Positions 49,287 through 59,226 of a stretch of 64,000 nucleotides of DNA are shown here, in pieces. Under the pieces are notes generated by a model, which saw only the letters and a list, made by a program, of their open reading frames with translations, made no database searches and was not told the DNA's origin. The translations under genes were made by a program, and so were the position numbers. Origin of the DNA: Actinoplanes missouriensis 431 (GTDB lineage: Bacteria > Actinomycetota > Actinomycetes > Mycobacteriales > Micromonosporaceae); contig NC_017093.1 in NCBI RefSeq assembly GCF_000284295.1, forward strand, positions 7,378,001 through 7,442,000, in the 5' to 3' direction. Numbering within the stretch: position 1 is the stretch's first letter; each line of letters opens with the position of its first letter.

Positions 49287-50096
49287 CTAGGGACCACCCG
49301 CCGCGTCCAGCTCCACCAGGACGTCGTGCAGAACCGGGAAGAGCGCCGGTGGCGCCGCGACCAGCATCTCCTTGCCGGCCGGCGCACCGGACAGCCCGCC
49401 CACGACGAGCCCCGCCTCCTCGGCGATCAGGCCGCCCGCCGCGTGGTCCCACAGGTTCAAGCCTTTCTCGAAGTAGGCGTCCAGACTGCCCTCCGCGGTG
49501 AGGCAGAGGTCGAGTGCTGCCGCACCCAGCCGCCGAATGTCACGCACACGGGTGATCAAACGGGCCAGAACGGCGCCCTGGTGCTCGCGCCGGCGGGCGT
49601 CGTACCCGAATCCGGTGGCGACCAGGGACTGGTCCAGCGTCGTCCGGACGGAGCCGGTCAGGCGGTGCCCGGCGCGCCACGCCCCGCCGCCCCGGGTGGC
49701 CGTCCACTCGTCGCCGGTGGCCGCGTTGATCACCACTCCGGCGACCACCTCGCCGTCGACCTGGGCGGCCAGCGAGACGGCGTACTGGGGCAGGCCGTAG
49801 AGGTAGTTCACGGTGCCGTCGATCGGGTCCAGGATCCAGCGCACGGCGCCGGGCGCGACCGTCGCCGAGTCCCCGTACTCCTCGCCGAGCACGCCGTCGC
49901 CGGGACGCTCGGCCAGCAGCGCCTCGATCACCTGACGCTCGACCGCCTTGTCGGCCGCGGTCACCACGTCCGTGTCGGTGCTCTTGGTCTCCACGTCGCC
50001 GATCGCCTCGTCGCGCATCCGGCGGGCCGTGACGGCGCCCTGCCTGGCCACGCGGACCGCGATCGCCAACAACTCGTCCGTCAAAATCTCACTCAC
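49287..50096 (-). CDS. suhB: inositol monophosphatase family protein
   Basis: A 269-aa Mg-dependent sugar phosphatase. The metal ligands lie in GEEYGD, WILDPIDGTVNYLYG and WDHAAGGLIAEEAG, the three family motifs. It dephosphorylates inositol 1-phosphate or related sugar phosphates for phosphoinositides or mycothiol-type products. The GTG start is at 50096. It is divergent from sigA, a conserved neighbour pair in actinobacteria. Confidence 0.95.
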   Translation of the reverse strand: MSEILTDELLAIAVRVARQGAVTARRMRDEAIGDVETKSTDTDVVTAADKAVERQVIEALLAERPGDGVLGEEYGDSATVAPGAVRWILDPIDGTVNYLYGLPQYAVSLAAQVDGEVVAGVVINAATGDEWTATRGGGAWRAGHRLTGSVRTTLDQSLVATGFGYDARRREHQGAVLARLITRVRDIRRLGAAALDLCLTAEGSLDAYFEKGLNLWDHAAGGLIAEEAGLVVGGLSGAPAGKEMLVAAPPALFPVLHDVLVELDAAGGP

Positions 50097-50371
50097 GTGT
50101 GGGTCCTTTCCGCCGTTAGCATTCTCCTGCCGGGCTCTTCCGGGGCCGCAACCGGCGTCTTCGGCGAGGTCGTCGAGCGTCGGCGGCGTGCTGTGGGCGG
50201 AGGATCTCGGTCGGCGGCGCTACAATTCACCCCTGCCCACGCTTCACGGACACTCGCCTGCGGGACGGTCCGGGTCCCGGGGGCTCCCAAACCGACCCCA
50301 GCAACTCTCGCCCCCGCGTGCTGCGCTGGACCCTGGCCGTGCCCAACCTCATCGCCTCCGGAAGGTCATTC

Positions 50372-51925
<1,554 letters not shown>

Positions 51926-51956
51926 GGTATTCAGTCAACATTACGTGTCCAAATGG

Positions 51957-51984
51957 TCACCACCCGTACATCAACGGGTGGTGA
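51957..51984 (+). terminator. hairpin after sigA
   Basis: An 11-bp perfect stem (51957-51967 with 51974-51984) with a 6-nt loop begins 31 nt after the sigA stop. There is no T tract. Confidence 0.7.
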
Positions 51985-52009
51985 TCAGACCGTTGTGCAG
52001 AAGTGATCG

Positions 52010-52040
52010 TTGACGTGGCACCCTTGGATCACGGCACACT
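52010..52040 (+). promoter_or_regulatory. putative promoter of the DUF7455 gene
   Basis: TTGACG (52010-52015) matches a -35 and CACACT (52035-52040) is a weak -10 at a 19-nt spacing. They lie about 130 nt before the start codon, giving a long leader with a near-palindrome (52131-52150). The assignment is tentative. Confidence 0.35.
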
Positions 52041-52130
52041 AGCCAGAACGAACGGTGTGACCTCGGTCCCCCCGGGGCACATCGGGAAGGCTGCAACGGT
52101 GCAGGGTGTTGCACGATGAGTGAGCAGTAG

Positions 52131-52150
52131 CCGAGGAACATGTTCATCGG
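52131..52150. promoter_or_regulatory. 20-bp near-perfect palindrome in the DUF7455 leader
   Basis: Arms CCGAGGAACA and TGTTCATCGG match at 9 of 10 positions with no spacer, centred on GAACATGTTC. It lies just upstream of the Shine-Dalgarno (AGGAGGAAGG). It may be an operator; it is not the SOS box, which needs a 4-nt spacer between GAAC and GTTC. Confidence 0.5.
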
Positions 52151-52172
52151 TGACGAACAGAGGAGGAAGGCG

Positions 52173-52415
52173 ATGACCCCGACCCTCACGCCGCCGGCGG
52201 GAAGCCTGGCCGGTCTAGCAGCCGATGAACGGTGCGACCGCTGCAATGCAGCCGGGAAGCTCCGTTTGACCCTGGCAGGCGGTGGCGATCTTGTGTTCTG
52301 CGGCCACCACGCCAACCGGTACGCCGAGGACCTGGTGAAGATCGCCGTGCACTATGCGGCCGATCCGGAATTCACCTGGCGCGGCGCTGTCATGATGTCG
52401 AACTCCACCAACTAG
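52173..52415 (+). CDS. DUF7455 small zinc-ribbon protein
   Basis: An 80-aa protein conserved next to sigA in actinobacteria. Potential zinc ligands are Cys pairs in ERCDRCNAAGK and FCGHHANRY (C-x2-C and C-x-H-H). It is soluble; the function is unknown. The ATG at 52173 is chosen for the AGGAGGAAGG just upstream rather than the in-frame ATG at 52140. A strong terminator follows. Confidence 0.85.
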   Translation: MTPTLTPPAGSLAGLAADERCDRCNAAGKLRLTLAGGGDLVFCGHHANRYAEDLVKIAVHYAADPEFTWRGAVMMSNSTN

Positions 52416-52443
52416 CAGCAGCGGTCCCCCACAGAGACGCGCA

Positions 52444-52476
52444 AGAAGGGCACCTCCAGCCAGGAGGTGCCCTTCT
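52444..52476. terminator. bidirectional terminator between the DUF7455 gene and the helicase gene
   Basis: A 14-bp perfect stem (52444-52457 with 52463-52476) with a 5-nt loop is followed rightward by GTTTGTG. It sits between two convergent genes. Confidence 0.88.
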
Positions 52477-52523
52477 GTTTGTGCGTAAGACCCTCTGAGC
52501 GGCCCGCTGCGGGCCGTAATCCC

Positions 52524-54254
52524 TCAGAGCGTCTGGATGGTCGCGATCCGCTCCTCGAGCTGCTCGATCGTCGCCTGAGCGCTCGGCGGCCCCCCGCAGA
52601 GCCGGCGCAGCTCGGCGTGGATCTTGCCGTGCGGCAGGTTGGTCCGGTGGTGATGGGCCGCCACCAGAGTGTTCAGCTGGCGGCGCAGGCTGTTGCGCCG
52701 CTCCCCCGCGCTCATCGGCGCGACCGGTTCCCGCTGCTCCGGCACCGGCGCGGCGGGCTGGGCCAGCTGCTGCCGCTTCTGCGCGGCCAGCTGCTCCGCC
52801 TGCCGCTTGTTCAGCAGATCGGTCACCTGCTCCGGGGTGAGCAGGCCGGGCAGGCCCAGGTAGTCCAGCTCCTCGGCGGTGCCGCTGCGCGCGCCGGTGC
52901 CGAACGACGTCCCGTCGTAGATCACCTGGTCCAGCTCGGCGGTGGCGGAGAGCGCCTCGAACTGCTTGTCCAGGTCGCCGAGGGCGTCCTCGGACTTCTG
53001 CGCCCGCTCGATCAGCTCGTCGTCGAGCCCGTCCTTCTCCTTCGGCGCGCCGAGGACGTGGTTGCGCTGCTCCTCCATCTCGCTGGCCAGCCCCAGCAGG
53101 TGCGGCACGCTCGGCAGGAAGACCGTGGCGGTCTCACCCTCCACCCGGGAGCGGACGAACCGGCCGATCGCCTGGGCGAAGTAGAGCGGGGTGGAGGCGC
53201 TGGTGGCGTAGACACCGACGGCCAGGCGCGGGATGTCGACGCCCTCGGACACCATCCGGACCGCGACCATCCAGCGCTGCTCGGAGGCGGCGAACGCGGC
53301 GATCCGGCCGGAGGCGCCCTCATCGTCGGAGAGGACGATCGTGGCGGACTCCCCGGTCACGTCGTGCAGCAGCTTCGCGTACGCCCGGGCGGACTGCTGG
53401 TCGCTCGCGATCACCAGGCCGCCGGCGTCCGGCATGCCGTGCTCGCGCAGCTTGGAGAGCCGGGCGTCGGCCGCCCGCAGCACCTGGGGCATCCAGTCGC
53501 CCCGGTGGTCCAGGGCGGTCCGCCAGGCCTGCGCCACCAGATCCTTGGTCATCGGCTCACCGAGGCGGGCCGCCAGCTCGTCGCCGGCGTTGGTCCGCCA
53601 GCGGGTCTCCCCGGAGTACGCCATGAACAGCACCGGCCGGACGACCCGGTCCTTCAGCGCGTCGCCGTACCCGTAGACCGAGTCGGCCCGGGACCGCTGG
53701 ATGCCGTCCTGACCCCGCTCGTAGGTGACGAACGGGATCGGGTTCTCGTCGGAGCGGAACGGGGTCCCGGTGAGCAGCAGGCGCCGCACCGCCGGCTCGA
53801 ACGCGTCCTTGACCCCGTCACCCCAGCTCCGCGAGTCACCGGCGTGGTGGATCTCGTCCAGGATCACGAACGTGCGCCGGGTGATGGTGCGCCGCTTGTG
53901 CACCGCCGGCGCCATGCCGACCTGCGCGTACGTCACCACCGCCCCGTGGAAGTCGCGGGACGAGTGCACGTCGGCGTTGCGGAACTTCGGGTCGAGCTGG
54001 ATGCCGACCCGGGCCGCGGCGAGCGCCCACTGGGTCTTCAGGTGCTCGGTCGGGCAGACCACGGTGACCGCGTCGCAGGTGCCGTCGGCGAGCATCTCGG
54101 CCGCGATCCGCAGGGCGAACGTGGTCTTGCCGGCACCGGGCGTCGCCACGGCCATGAAGTCCTCGGACTGCCGGCGCAGGTACGTCACCATCGCCTTGCG
54201 CTGCCAGGCACGCAGCGGCGGGAAGATCTCCAGGTTCGGCAGAGGCGGGCTCAA
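52524..54254 (-). CDS. DEAD/DEAH-box (SF2) helicase
   Basis: A 576-aa ATP-dependent helicase or translocase of the type conserved beside sigA in actinobacteria. Walker A is ATPGAGKTTFA (GAGKT at 40-44) and motif II is DEIH (133-136). Motif III-like LLLTGTPFRSDENP and the C-terminal domain with AIGRFVRSRVEGE (motif VI) are present. The C-terminus (about 440-576) is helical, Gln-rich and variable. The TTG at 54254 is the only start close to the conserved region, with AAGGG about 11 nt upstream. Confidence 0.9.
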   Translation of the reverse strand: MSPPLPNLEIFPPLRAWQRKAMVTYLRRQSEDFMAVATPGAGKTTFALRIAAEMLADGTCDAVTVVCPTEHLKTQWALAAARVGIQLDPKFRNADVHSSRDFHGAVVTYAQVGMAPAVHKRRTITRRTFVILDEIHHAGDSRSWGDGVKDAFEPAVRRLLLTGTPFRSDENPIPFVTYERGQDGIQRSRADSVYGYGDALKDRVVRPVLFMAYSGETRWRTNAGDELAARLGEPMTKDLVAQAWRTALDHRGDWMPQVLRAADARLSKLREHGMPDAGGLVIASDQQSARAYAKLLHDVTGESATIVLSDDEGASGRIAAFAASEQRWMVAVRMVSEGVDIPRLAVGVYATSASTPLYFAQAIGRFVRSRVEGETATVFLPSVPHLLGLASEMEEQRNHVLGAPKEKDGLDDELIERAQKSEDALGDLDKQFEALSATAELDQVIYDGTSFGTGARSGTAEELDYLGLPGLLTPEQVTDLLNKRQAEQLAAQKRQQLAQPAAPVPEQREPVAPMSAGERRNSLRRQLNTLVAAHHHRTNLPHGKIHAELRRLCGGPPSAQATIEQLEERIATIQTL

Positions 54255-54369
54255 GCTGCGAGGATCCCTTCACTCACGGAAAAACCCCCGCGATCTGGGG
54301 CGCGGAGGCTTCGACCAGCATAGCGGCGGCCGGTTGCCGGGCGGGTGTCGGAAGGCTGCGACCAAAGGC

Positions 54370-54990
54370 TCAAAACCGAGGCGCCGCGACCGGCGCGGAC
54401 CACTTGCGGTAGAGCGCGAGGAGGCGTACCCCGGTCATCAGGCCGGCCGCGCCGACCAGCGGGAGGAGGCCGGTGAAGCCCATCCGGTGCATGACCGTGA
54501 CCAGGACCGCGCCGCCCAGCGCGACCACCGCGTAGATCTCGCGCCGGAGCACCACCGGGATCTCCCCGGTGAGCAGGTCACGGGCCAGGCCGCCGCCGAT
54601 CGCGGTGAGCATGCCGAGCAGGCAGGCGCCGACCGGCGGGACGCCGGCGGCGATCGCCTTGAGAGTGCCGGTCGCGGTGAACAGGCCCAGCCCGGCGGCG
54701 TCCAGCAGCAGCACGGTGCGCCGGAGCCGGTTCAGCGTGGGATGGAGCCAGAACGCGGCAAGCGAGGCCGCCACCGCGGTCACCGCGTACCGCCAGTCGG
54801 CGAACGCCAGCGGCGGGACCGACCCGATGGCCAGGTCCCGCAGGATGCCGCCGCCCAGCGCGGCCACGAAGCCGACGAACGCGACCCCGAACAGGTCGAG
54901 GCGTTTCGCGACGCCGGCCGTGGCGCCGGAGGCGGCGAACACCGCCACACCGATCAGGTCCGCGACGAGCAGGCCGTATCCGCCCGTCAC
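54370..54990 (-). CDS. TRIC-like/UPF0126 membrane protein
   Basis: A 206-aa membrane protein with about seven TM helices in two repeated three-helix units. The conserved GVAVFAASGATAGVAKRLDLFGVAFVGFVAALGGGILRDL is followed by a second GLARDLLTGEIPVVL. Prokaryotic members of this family form trimeric cation channels. ATG at 54990. It starts 7 nt after the stop of the DUF3039 gene and may be co-transcribed. Confidence 0.88.
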   Translation of the reverse strand: MTGGYGLLVADLIGVAVFAASGATAGVAKRLDLFGVAFVGFVAALGGGILRDLAIGSVPPLAFADWRYAVTAVAASLAAFWLHPTLNRLRRTVLLLDAAGLGLFTATGTLKAIAAGVPPVGACLLGMLTAIGGGLARDLLTGEIPVVLRREIYAVVALGGAVLVTVMHRMGFTGLLPLVGAAGLMTGVRLLALYRKWSAPVAAPRF

Positions 54991-54997
54991 GCCTTGA

Positions 54998-55216
54998 TCA
55001 GACCTTCATGGATTCGTAGATCTCCTTGCACTGCGGGCAGACCGGTGAGCCCGGCTTCGGCGACTTGGTCACCGGGAAGGTCTCGCCGCAGAGGGCCACG
55101 ACGAGGTTGCCCATGACGGCGCTCTCGGCGATCTTCTCCTTGCGCACGTAATGGAACATCTCCGGACCGGTATCGGCGTCCTTGGTCTCCGGACGCTCAA
55201 GGATCTGGGTGCTCAC
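54998..55216 (-). CDS. DUF3039 small protein
   Basis: A 72-aa protein of the actinobacterial DUF3039 family. FHYVRKEKIAESAVMGN, ALCGETFPV and the C-terminal PVCPQCKEIYESMK are diagnostic. The three Cys (C, CxxC) suggest a zinc-binding fold. The start is GTG at 55216 (VSTQILERPETKD). The function is unknown. It is divergent from psuG across 126 bp. Confidence 0.92.
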   Translation of the reverse strand: MSTQILERPETKDADTGPEMFHYVRKEKIAESAVMGNLVVALCGETFPVTKSPKPGSPVCPQCKEIYESMKV

Positions 55217-55342
55217 GGTTATCTGCCCTTCAGGAATGCAACGCGGGACCGATCCAACGCAGGACCTCAGCCAGCAAGTCTGACACCTCACGCCGGGTCG
55301 GTCCAACGACAAGGCGATAACCAGGACCCGTACGGTGATCAT

Positions 55343-56290
55343 GTGACTGACTTCGCGATTCGATACGGCGACCATGTGACCCGGGCCCGCCGTGACGGCC
55401 GGCCGGTGGTGGCCCTGGAGAGCACGATCATCTCGCACGGGCTGCCGCACCCCGACAACCTCCGGGTGGCCCGGGAGATCGAGCAGACCGTCCGGGACAA
55501 CGGCGCCGAGCCGGCCACCATCGGCATGATCGGCGGCGAGATCGTCGTCGGCCTGGACGACGCGCAGGTCGAGCACCTGGCACTCGCGCAGGACGTGGCG
55601 AAGCTCTCCGTCCGTGACCTCGCGATCGCCGCGGCCCGGCGCGCCGACGGCGCCACCACCGTGGCGGCCACCAGCGCGATCGCCGCGGCGGCCGGGATCG
55701 GCGTGTTCGCCACCGGCGGCCTGGGCGGCGTGCACCGGGAGGCCAGCGTCACCTTCGACGAGTCGGCCGACCTGACGGCTCTGGCCCGTACCCCGATCGT
55801 GGTGGTCTGCGCCGGCGTGAAGTCGATCCTCGACGTGGGCGCCACCCTGGAACGGCTGGAGACCCTCGGCGTCTCGGTGGCCGGTTACCGAACCACCCGC
55901 TTCCCCGGCTTCTTCATCACCGACGGCGGCTTCGACGTCGACTGGCAGCTGGACTCGCCGGAGCAGGTCGCGGACTTCATCCGGGCCCGCGACGAGCAGC
56001 GGGTCACCGAGGGCGCGCTGGTGCTGGCGAACCCGCTGCCCAGGGACGAGCAACTCGACCCGGAGCTGCACGACCGCACCCTGGAGTCCGGCCTGCGCCT
56101 GCTCTCCGAGCAGAACATCACCGGCAAGGCGGTCACCCCGTTCCTGCTGTCGCACTTCCACTCCAGCACCGAGGGGAAGAGCCTGGAGACCAACATCCGG
56201 ATCATCCTGCGCAACTCGGCGCTGGCCGCCCGGATCGCGGTCGCCGCGACCAGCGGGTCCGCCGGCCCGGTCGGCTTCGCCGCGCCATGA
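55343..56290 (+). CDS. psuG: pseudouridine-5'-phosphate glycosidase
   Basis: A 315-aa enzyme splitting pseudouridine 5'-phosphate into uracil and ribose 5-phosphate. VALESTIISHGLPHPDN, GAEPATIGMIGG, VFATGGLGGVHR, GVKSILDVGATLERLETLGV and LANPLP are family signatures. The GTG at 55343 follows an ATG/TGA in another frame. Its stop overlaps psuK by 4 bp (ATGA), giving a complete pseudouridine salvage pair. Confidence 0.95.
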   Translation: MTDFAIRYGDHVTRARRDGRPVVALESTIISHGLPHPDNLRVAREIEQTVRDNGAEPATIGMIGGEIVVGLDDAQVEHLALAQDVAKLSVRDLAIAAARRADGATTVAATSAIAAAAGIGVFATGGLGGVHREASVTFDESADLTALARTPIVVVCAGVKSILDVGATLERLETLGVSVAGYRTTRFPGFFITDGGFDVDWQLDSPEQVADFIRARDEQRVTEGALVLANPLPRDEQLDPELHDRTLESGLRLLSEQNITGKAVTPFLLSHFHSSTEGKSLETNIRIILRNSALAARIAVAATSGSAGPVGFAAP

Positions 56291-57168
56291 TCATCGTCGT
56301 CGGGGATCTCGTCACGGACGTCCTCGTCGAACACGACGGCCCTGTGCAGCCCGGTTCGGACACCGACGCGGCGATCCGCGTCGGCGGCGGTGGCCAGGCC
56401 GCGAACACGGCGGCCTGGCTGGCCCACACCGGGCACCCGGTCACGCTGGTCTCCGCGGTCGGTGACGACGCCGCCGGACGGGACCGGGTCGCCGAGCTCT
56501 CCGACGGCGGCGTGCGCTGCGCGGTGCAGGTCTGCCCCGGCACGGCCACCGGCAGCGTCGTCGTCCTGACCAGCGCCGGCGAACGCACCATGATCACCGA
56601 TCGGGGCGCGTCGCTGCTGCTCGGCCCGGCGCACGTGACAGCGGTCGTCGACGCCGCGCCGGACGGCACGCACGTGCACCTCTCCGGCTATCCGCTGCTG
56701 CACGCCGGGTCCCGGGACGCCGGCCTGGCGGCCCTGGCGGCCGCCGCCCGGCGGGGATTTCCGGTGAGCGTCGACGCGGCCTCGGCGGCCCCGTTACGGT
56801 CGGTGGGCGCTTCCGCCTTCCTCGATTGGGTACGGGGTTCCGCCCTGCTGCTGTGCAACGCGGACGAGGCGGACGTGCTGGCCGGGCCGGGCAGCCCCGG
56901 TGAGCAGGCGCGGCGGCTGACGGCTCACGTGCACGCGGCCGTGGTGAAGCAGGGGGCGGCCGGCGCGGTGTGGAGCGGGCGGGACGGGTCGGAGGTCGGT
57001 GGGCGGGCTCAGGCCGTACCCATGAAAGATCCGACCGGCGCGGGTGACGCCTTCGCCGCAGGTCTGCTCGCGGCCCGGTGTTCCGGGGCGTCGCCGCGGG
57101 AGGCGCTCGCCGCGGGGGCTGAACTCGGCGCCCGTGCGGTCGCTGTCCTGGGAGCGCGGCCGTCCTAG
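56287..57168 (+). CDS. psuK: PfkB-family sugar kinase, probable pseudouridine kinase
   Basis: A 293-aa kinase. GGGGQAANTAAWLAHTG near residue 37 is PfkB motif 1 and DPTGAGDAFAAGLL near 248-261 is motif 2 with the catalytic Asp in GAGD. Being translationally coupled to psuG, it most likely phosphorylates pseudouridine at the 5' position, although the ribokinase fold alone does not prove the substrate. The stop codon lies in a tandem repeat. Confidence 0.9.
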   Translation: MIIVVGDLVTDVLVEHDGPVQPGSDTDAAIRVGGGGQAANTAAWLAHTGHPVTLVSAVGDDAAGRDRVAELSDGGVRCAVQVCPGTATGSVVVLTSAGERTMITDRGASLLLGPAHVTAVVDAAPDGTHVHLSGYPLLHAGSRDAGLAALAAAARRGFPVSVDAASAAPLRSVGASAFLDWVRGSALLLCNADEADVLAGPGSPGEQARRLTAHVHAAVVKQGAAGAVWSGRDGSEVGGRAQAVPMKDPTGAGDAFAAGLLAARCSGASPREALAAGAELGARAVAVLGARPS

Positions 57169-57234
57169 CCGGCCGGGTCTGCGTTCGTTCCTGGCCGGGG
57201 TCTGCGTTCGTTCCTAGCCGGGTCTGCGCTCGTT
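57164..57234. repeat. three tandem 22-26-bp repeats carrying both stop codons
   Basis: Units start at 57164 (CCTAGCCGGCCGGGTCTG...), 57190 (CCTGGCCGGGGTCTG...) and 57213 (CCTAGCCGGGTCTG...), each ending with GCGTTCGTT or GCGCTCGTT. CTAG in unit 1 gives the psuK stop on the plus strand and in unit 3 the DUF3099 stop on the minus strand. The last codons of the DUF3099 gene are inside unit 3. Confidence 0.85.
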
Positions 57235-57615
57235 CTTGCCCGCGGGCTCGTTCGTTTCCACGATCTCGGCGTCGATGATGATCGGCTCCGGGGTGGTCTG
57301 CTCCGCGGCGGCGGCCTGGATCAGCGCCCGCCGGTAGTCCTCCCGCGCCGCCGCGTCGGCCGCCCGCTCGGCCTTGGATTTCGGCGGGCGGTCGTTCGCG
57401 ATCAGCACCGCCGCCCAGGGCAGGAAGACCATCCCGGCGGCGCAGAGGATCAGCCAGAGCGCCAGCAGCGGCACCCGCAGACTGATCAGGACGCCCCCGA
57501 GGATCAGGCACAACGCCCGGATCCCCATCATCGTGACGTAACGGATCTCCCGGCTTCGGAGCTGGTCGCCCTGGCTGCGAGCGGCATCGGTGATCAACAC
57601 CGGTTGCTTTTTCAC
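57214..57615 (-). CDS. DUF3099 membrane protein
   Basis: A 133-aa protein of the DUF3099 family. PVLITDAARSQGDQLRSREIRYVTMMGIR at the start is diagnostic. Two TM helices lie at about 35-75 and a charged Ala-rich cytoplasmic tail ends NEPAGKNERRPG. The GTG at 57615 has GGAG about 7 nt upstream. Function unknown. Convergent with psuK; its end lies in the tandem repeat. Confidence 0.9.
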   Translation of the reverse strand: MKKQPVLITDAARSQGDQLRSREIRYVTMMGIRALCLILGGVLISLRVPLLALWLILCAAGMVFLPWAAVLIANDRPPKSKAERAADAAAREDYRRALIQAAAAEQTTPEPIIIDAEIVETNEPAGKNERRPG

Positions 57616-57682
57616 GCGCGGACTCCGATCGACTCCGCCATCCTCCCACCGTCCGGGGAATTCCGGCCAGCCGGCCCGCGAA

Positions 57683-58261
57683 TCAGGAGCCCTTCGCCGC
57701 TTTCGCCTCGGCCTTGACCTGCTTCTTGTACGCCCGGACCTTCCCGAGCGACTCCTCGTCGACGATGTCCGCGACCGACCGGTACGCGTCCGCGTCGCCG
57801 TAGCCGCCCGCAGCCTCCCGCCAGCCCGCCGGCTGCACACCGCACTGCTTGCCGAGCAGCGCCACGAAGATCTGCGCCTTCTGCTTGCCGAACCCGGGCA
57901 GCGCGAAGATCCGCTGGTACAGCTCGGCGCCGCTCCCGACGCCGGCCCAGAGGTTCGCCGCCTCGCCGTCGTACCGGTCCACCAGCACCCGGCAGACCTC
58001 CTGCACCCGGGCGGCCATCGCCTTCGGGAACCGGTGCAGCGCGGGCGGCTCCGAGAAGATCGCCAGCAACGCCTCCGGGTCGAACTCGGCGAGCTCGGTG
58101 GCGGTCGGCACGTGCCCGAGCCGCTGGGCCAGGACGTGCGGCGAGGTGAACGCCTTCTCCATGGTGATCTGCTGGTCGAGGGTCAGACCGATCAGCACGG
58201 CGAGCGGGTCGCGGTCCAGAAGCGCGTTCGCCTCGGCGTCGATGGGCAGCGAGAATGACAT
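57683..58261 (-). CDS. HhH-GPD-type base excision repair protein
   Basis: A 192-aa protein of the HhH-GPD superfamily. LIGLTLDQQITMEKAF and the helix-hairpin-helix ALPGFGKQKAQIFVAL (about 118-133) are typical of a short actinobacterial DNA-repair family. The C-terminal tail is Lys/Ala-rich. The canonical catalytic Asp of larger glycosylases is not clear, so the activity is inferred. Monocistronic, ATG at 58261. Confidence 0.88.
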   Translation of the reverse strand: MSFSLPIDAEANALLDRDPLAVLIGLTLDQQITMEKAFTSPHVLAQRLGHVPTATELAEFDPEALLAIFSEPPALHRFPKAMAARVQEVCRVLVDRYDGEAANLWAGVGSGAELYQRIFALPGFGKQKAQIFVALLGKQCGVQPAGWREAAGGYGDADAYRSVADIVDEESLGKVRAYKKQVKAEAKAAKGS

Positions 58262-58390
58262 GCGCTCATCTTCCTACCTCACCCGGGCGGCGGGTCGGCG
58301 AGTCCCACGCGTGCGCGATCCGACACTGCCGATCCGGCGCCGGCGGGTGCGTGAACCCACACTGCTGGTCCGCTCCCCCGCGTGCGGCGT

Positions 58391-58915
58391 TCAGTCAGCG
58401 GAGCTGGAGGCGGCGTCGGCCTCCAGCCGGCGAGCGGCCTCCTCGGCCAGTTCCTGGACGACGCGGAGCTGGTCCGCGCCGAACTCCCGGGGCCGCAGGT
58501 CCAGGCCACAGATGCTGCCGAGGACCCCACCCCGGCCGGAGATCAGCGGAGCGCCGATGTAGGAGCGGACGCCCTCGATCGTGACCAGCGGGTTGTCCCG
58601 GAATTCCGGGTCGGCGGTGAAGTCGTTGACGTACCGGGCGGCGCGGTTGCGCAGCATCGGGGTGCAGAACGCCCATTCGATCGGGGTGCCGCCGGCCTCG
58701 CCGAGCCAGGCCGGGATCGGGCCGTACCCGGCGAGGAAGACCTGTGCGTCGGTGAGCAGGCCGGTGATCACGGCGAACGGGGTGTCCATCGCCACCGCGA
58801 CCTGTTCCACGAGCTCGGTGAGATAGGCACGGGGCGTCTCCCGGTCCAGGCCTACGCGTGCCAGGTCGCGCAGCCGGGAGGGGTCGTGCAGTTCGGGATA
58901 GCGCGTGAAGATCAC
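58391..58915 (-). CDS. GAF domain protein of the chemosensory operon
   Basis: A 174-aa protein that is essentially one GAF domain (about 20-170). ITGLLTDAQVFLAGYGPIP, CTPMLRNRAARYVNDF, YIGAPLISGRGGVLGSICGLD and the terminal LEEL-type helix EELAEEAARRLEADA are typical. It probably binds a small ligand or partner. The GTG at 58915 overlaps the stop of the 90-aa gene (GTGA). It is the last gene of the chemotaxis operon, so a sensory input to the CheA pathway is possible. Confidence 0.85.
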   Translation of the reverse strand: MIFTRYPELHDPSRLRDLARVGLDRETPRAYLTELVEQVAVAMDTPFAVITGLLTDAQVFLAGYGPIPAWLGEAGGTPIEWAFCTPMLRNRAARYVNDFTADPEFRDNPLVTIEGVRSYIGAPLISGRGGVLGSICGLDLRPREFGADQLRVVQELAEEAARRLEADAASSSAD

Positions 58916-59184
58916 GACGGCACCGTGCGAGCCAGGGCCTCGTACGTGATGATCCGGACTTTGAGCGAGCGCCCGGCGACCCGGCTCAGCTCGCCCACCT
59001 CCATCACGTGCTCGGCCACCCGGCGCAGCTCGGCCGGCGACGTGACCGGGCGGCGCATGCCGAGCGCCTGCACCGCGAGGGTCCACAGCCCTTCGGCCAT
59101 CTGCGGGCCGATCAGGTCCGCCAGGGCCTTGACGGCGTCCTGCTCGGTCGGCATGTCGTGGCCGTAATTCTCGATGCGAGCCAT
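58912..59184 (-). CDS. 90-aa conserved hypothetical protein of the chemosensory operon
   Basis: A 90-aa soluble, helical protein with no recognised domain. MPTEQDAVKALADLIGPQMAEGLWTLA and the SPAELRRVAEHVMEVGEL segment are amphipathic. It is coupled by a 4-bp overlap to the GAF gene and lies 42 bp after the MCP gene. It may be an adaptor. The function is unknown. Confidence 0.75.
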   Translation of the reverse strand: MARIENYGHDMPTEQDAVKALADLIGPQMAEGLWTLAVQALGMRRPVTSPAELRRVAEHVMEVGELSRVAGRSLKVRIITYEALARTVPS

Positions 59185-59226
59185 CGCCGGGCACCTCTCG
59201 CTGGCAGTCTCGTGGCGGTCTCGTGG

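Noticed and set aside
50198..50226. sigA promoter from TACAAT at 50221-50226
   Set aside because: The -10 is good but no acceptable -35 lies at 16-19 nt, so it was not listed.
52136..52145. GAACATGTTC as an SOS (LexA) box
   Set aside because: Actinobacterial SOS boxes need GAAC and GTTC separated by 4 nt; here the gap is 2 nt.
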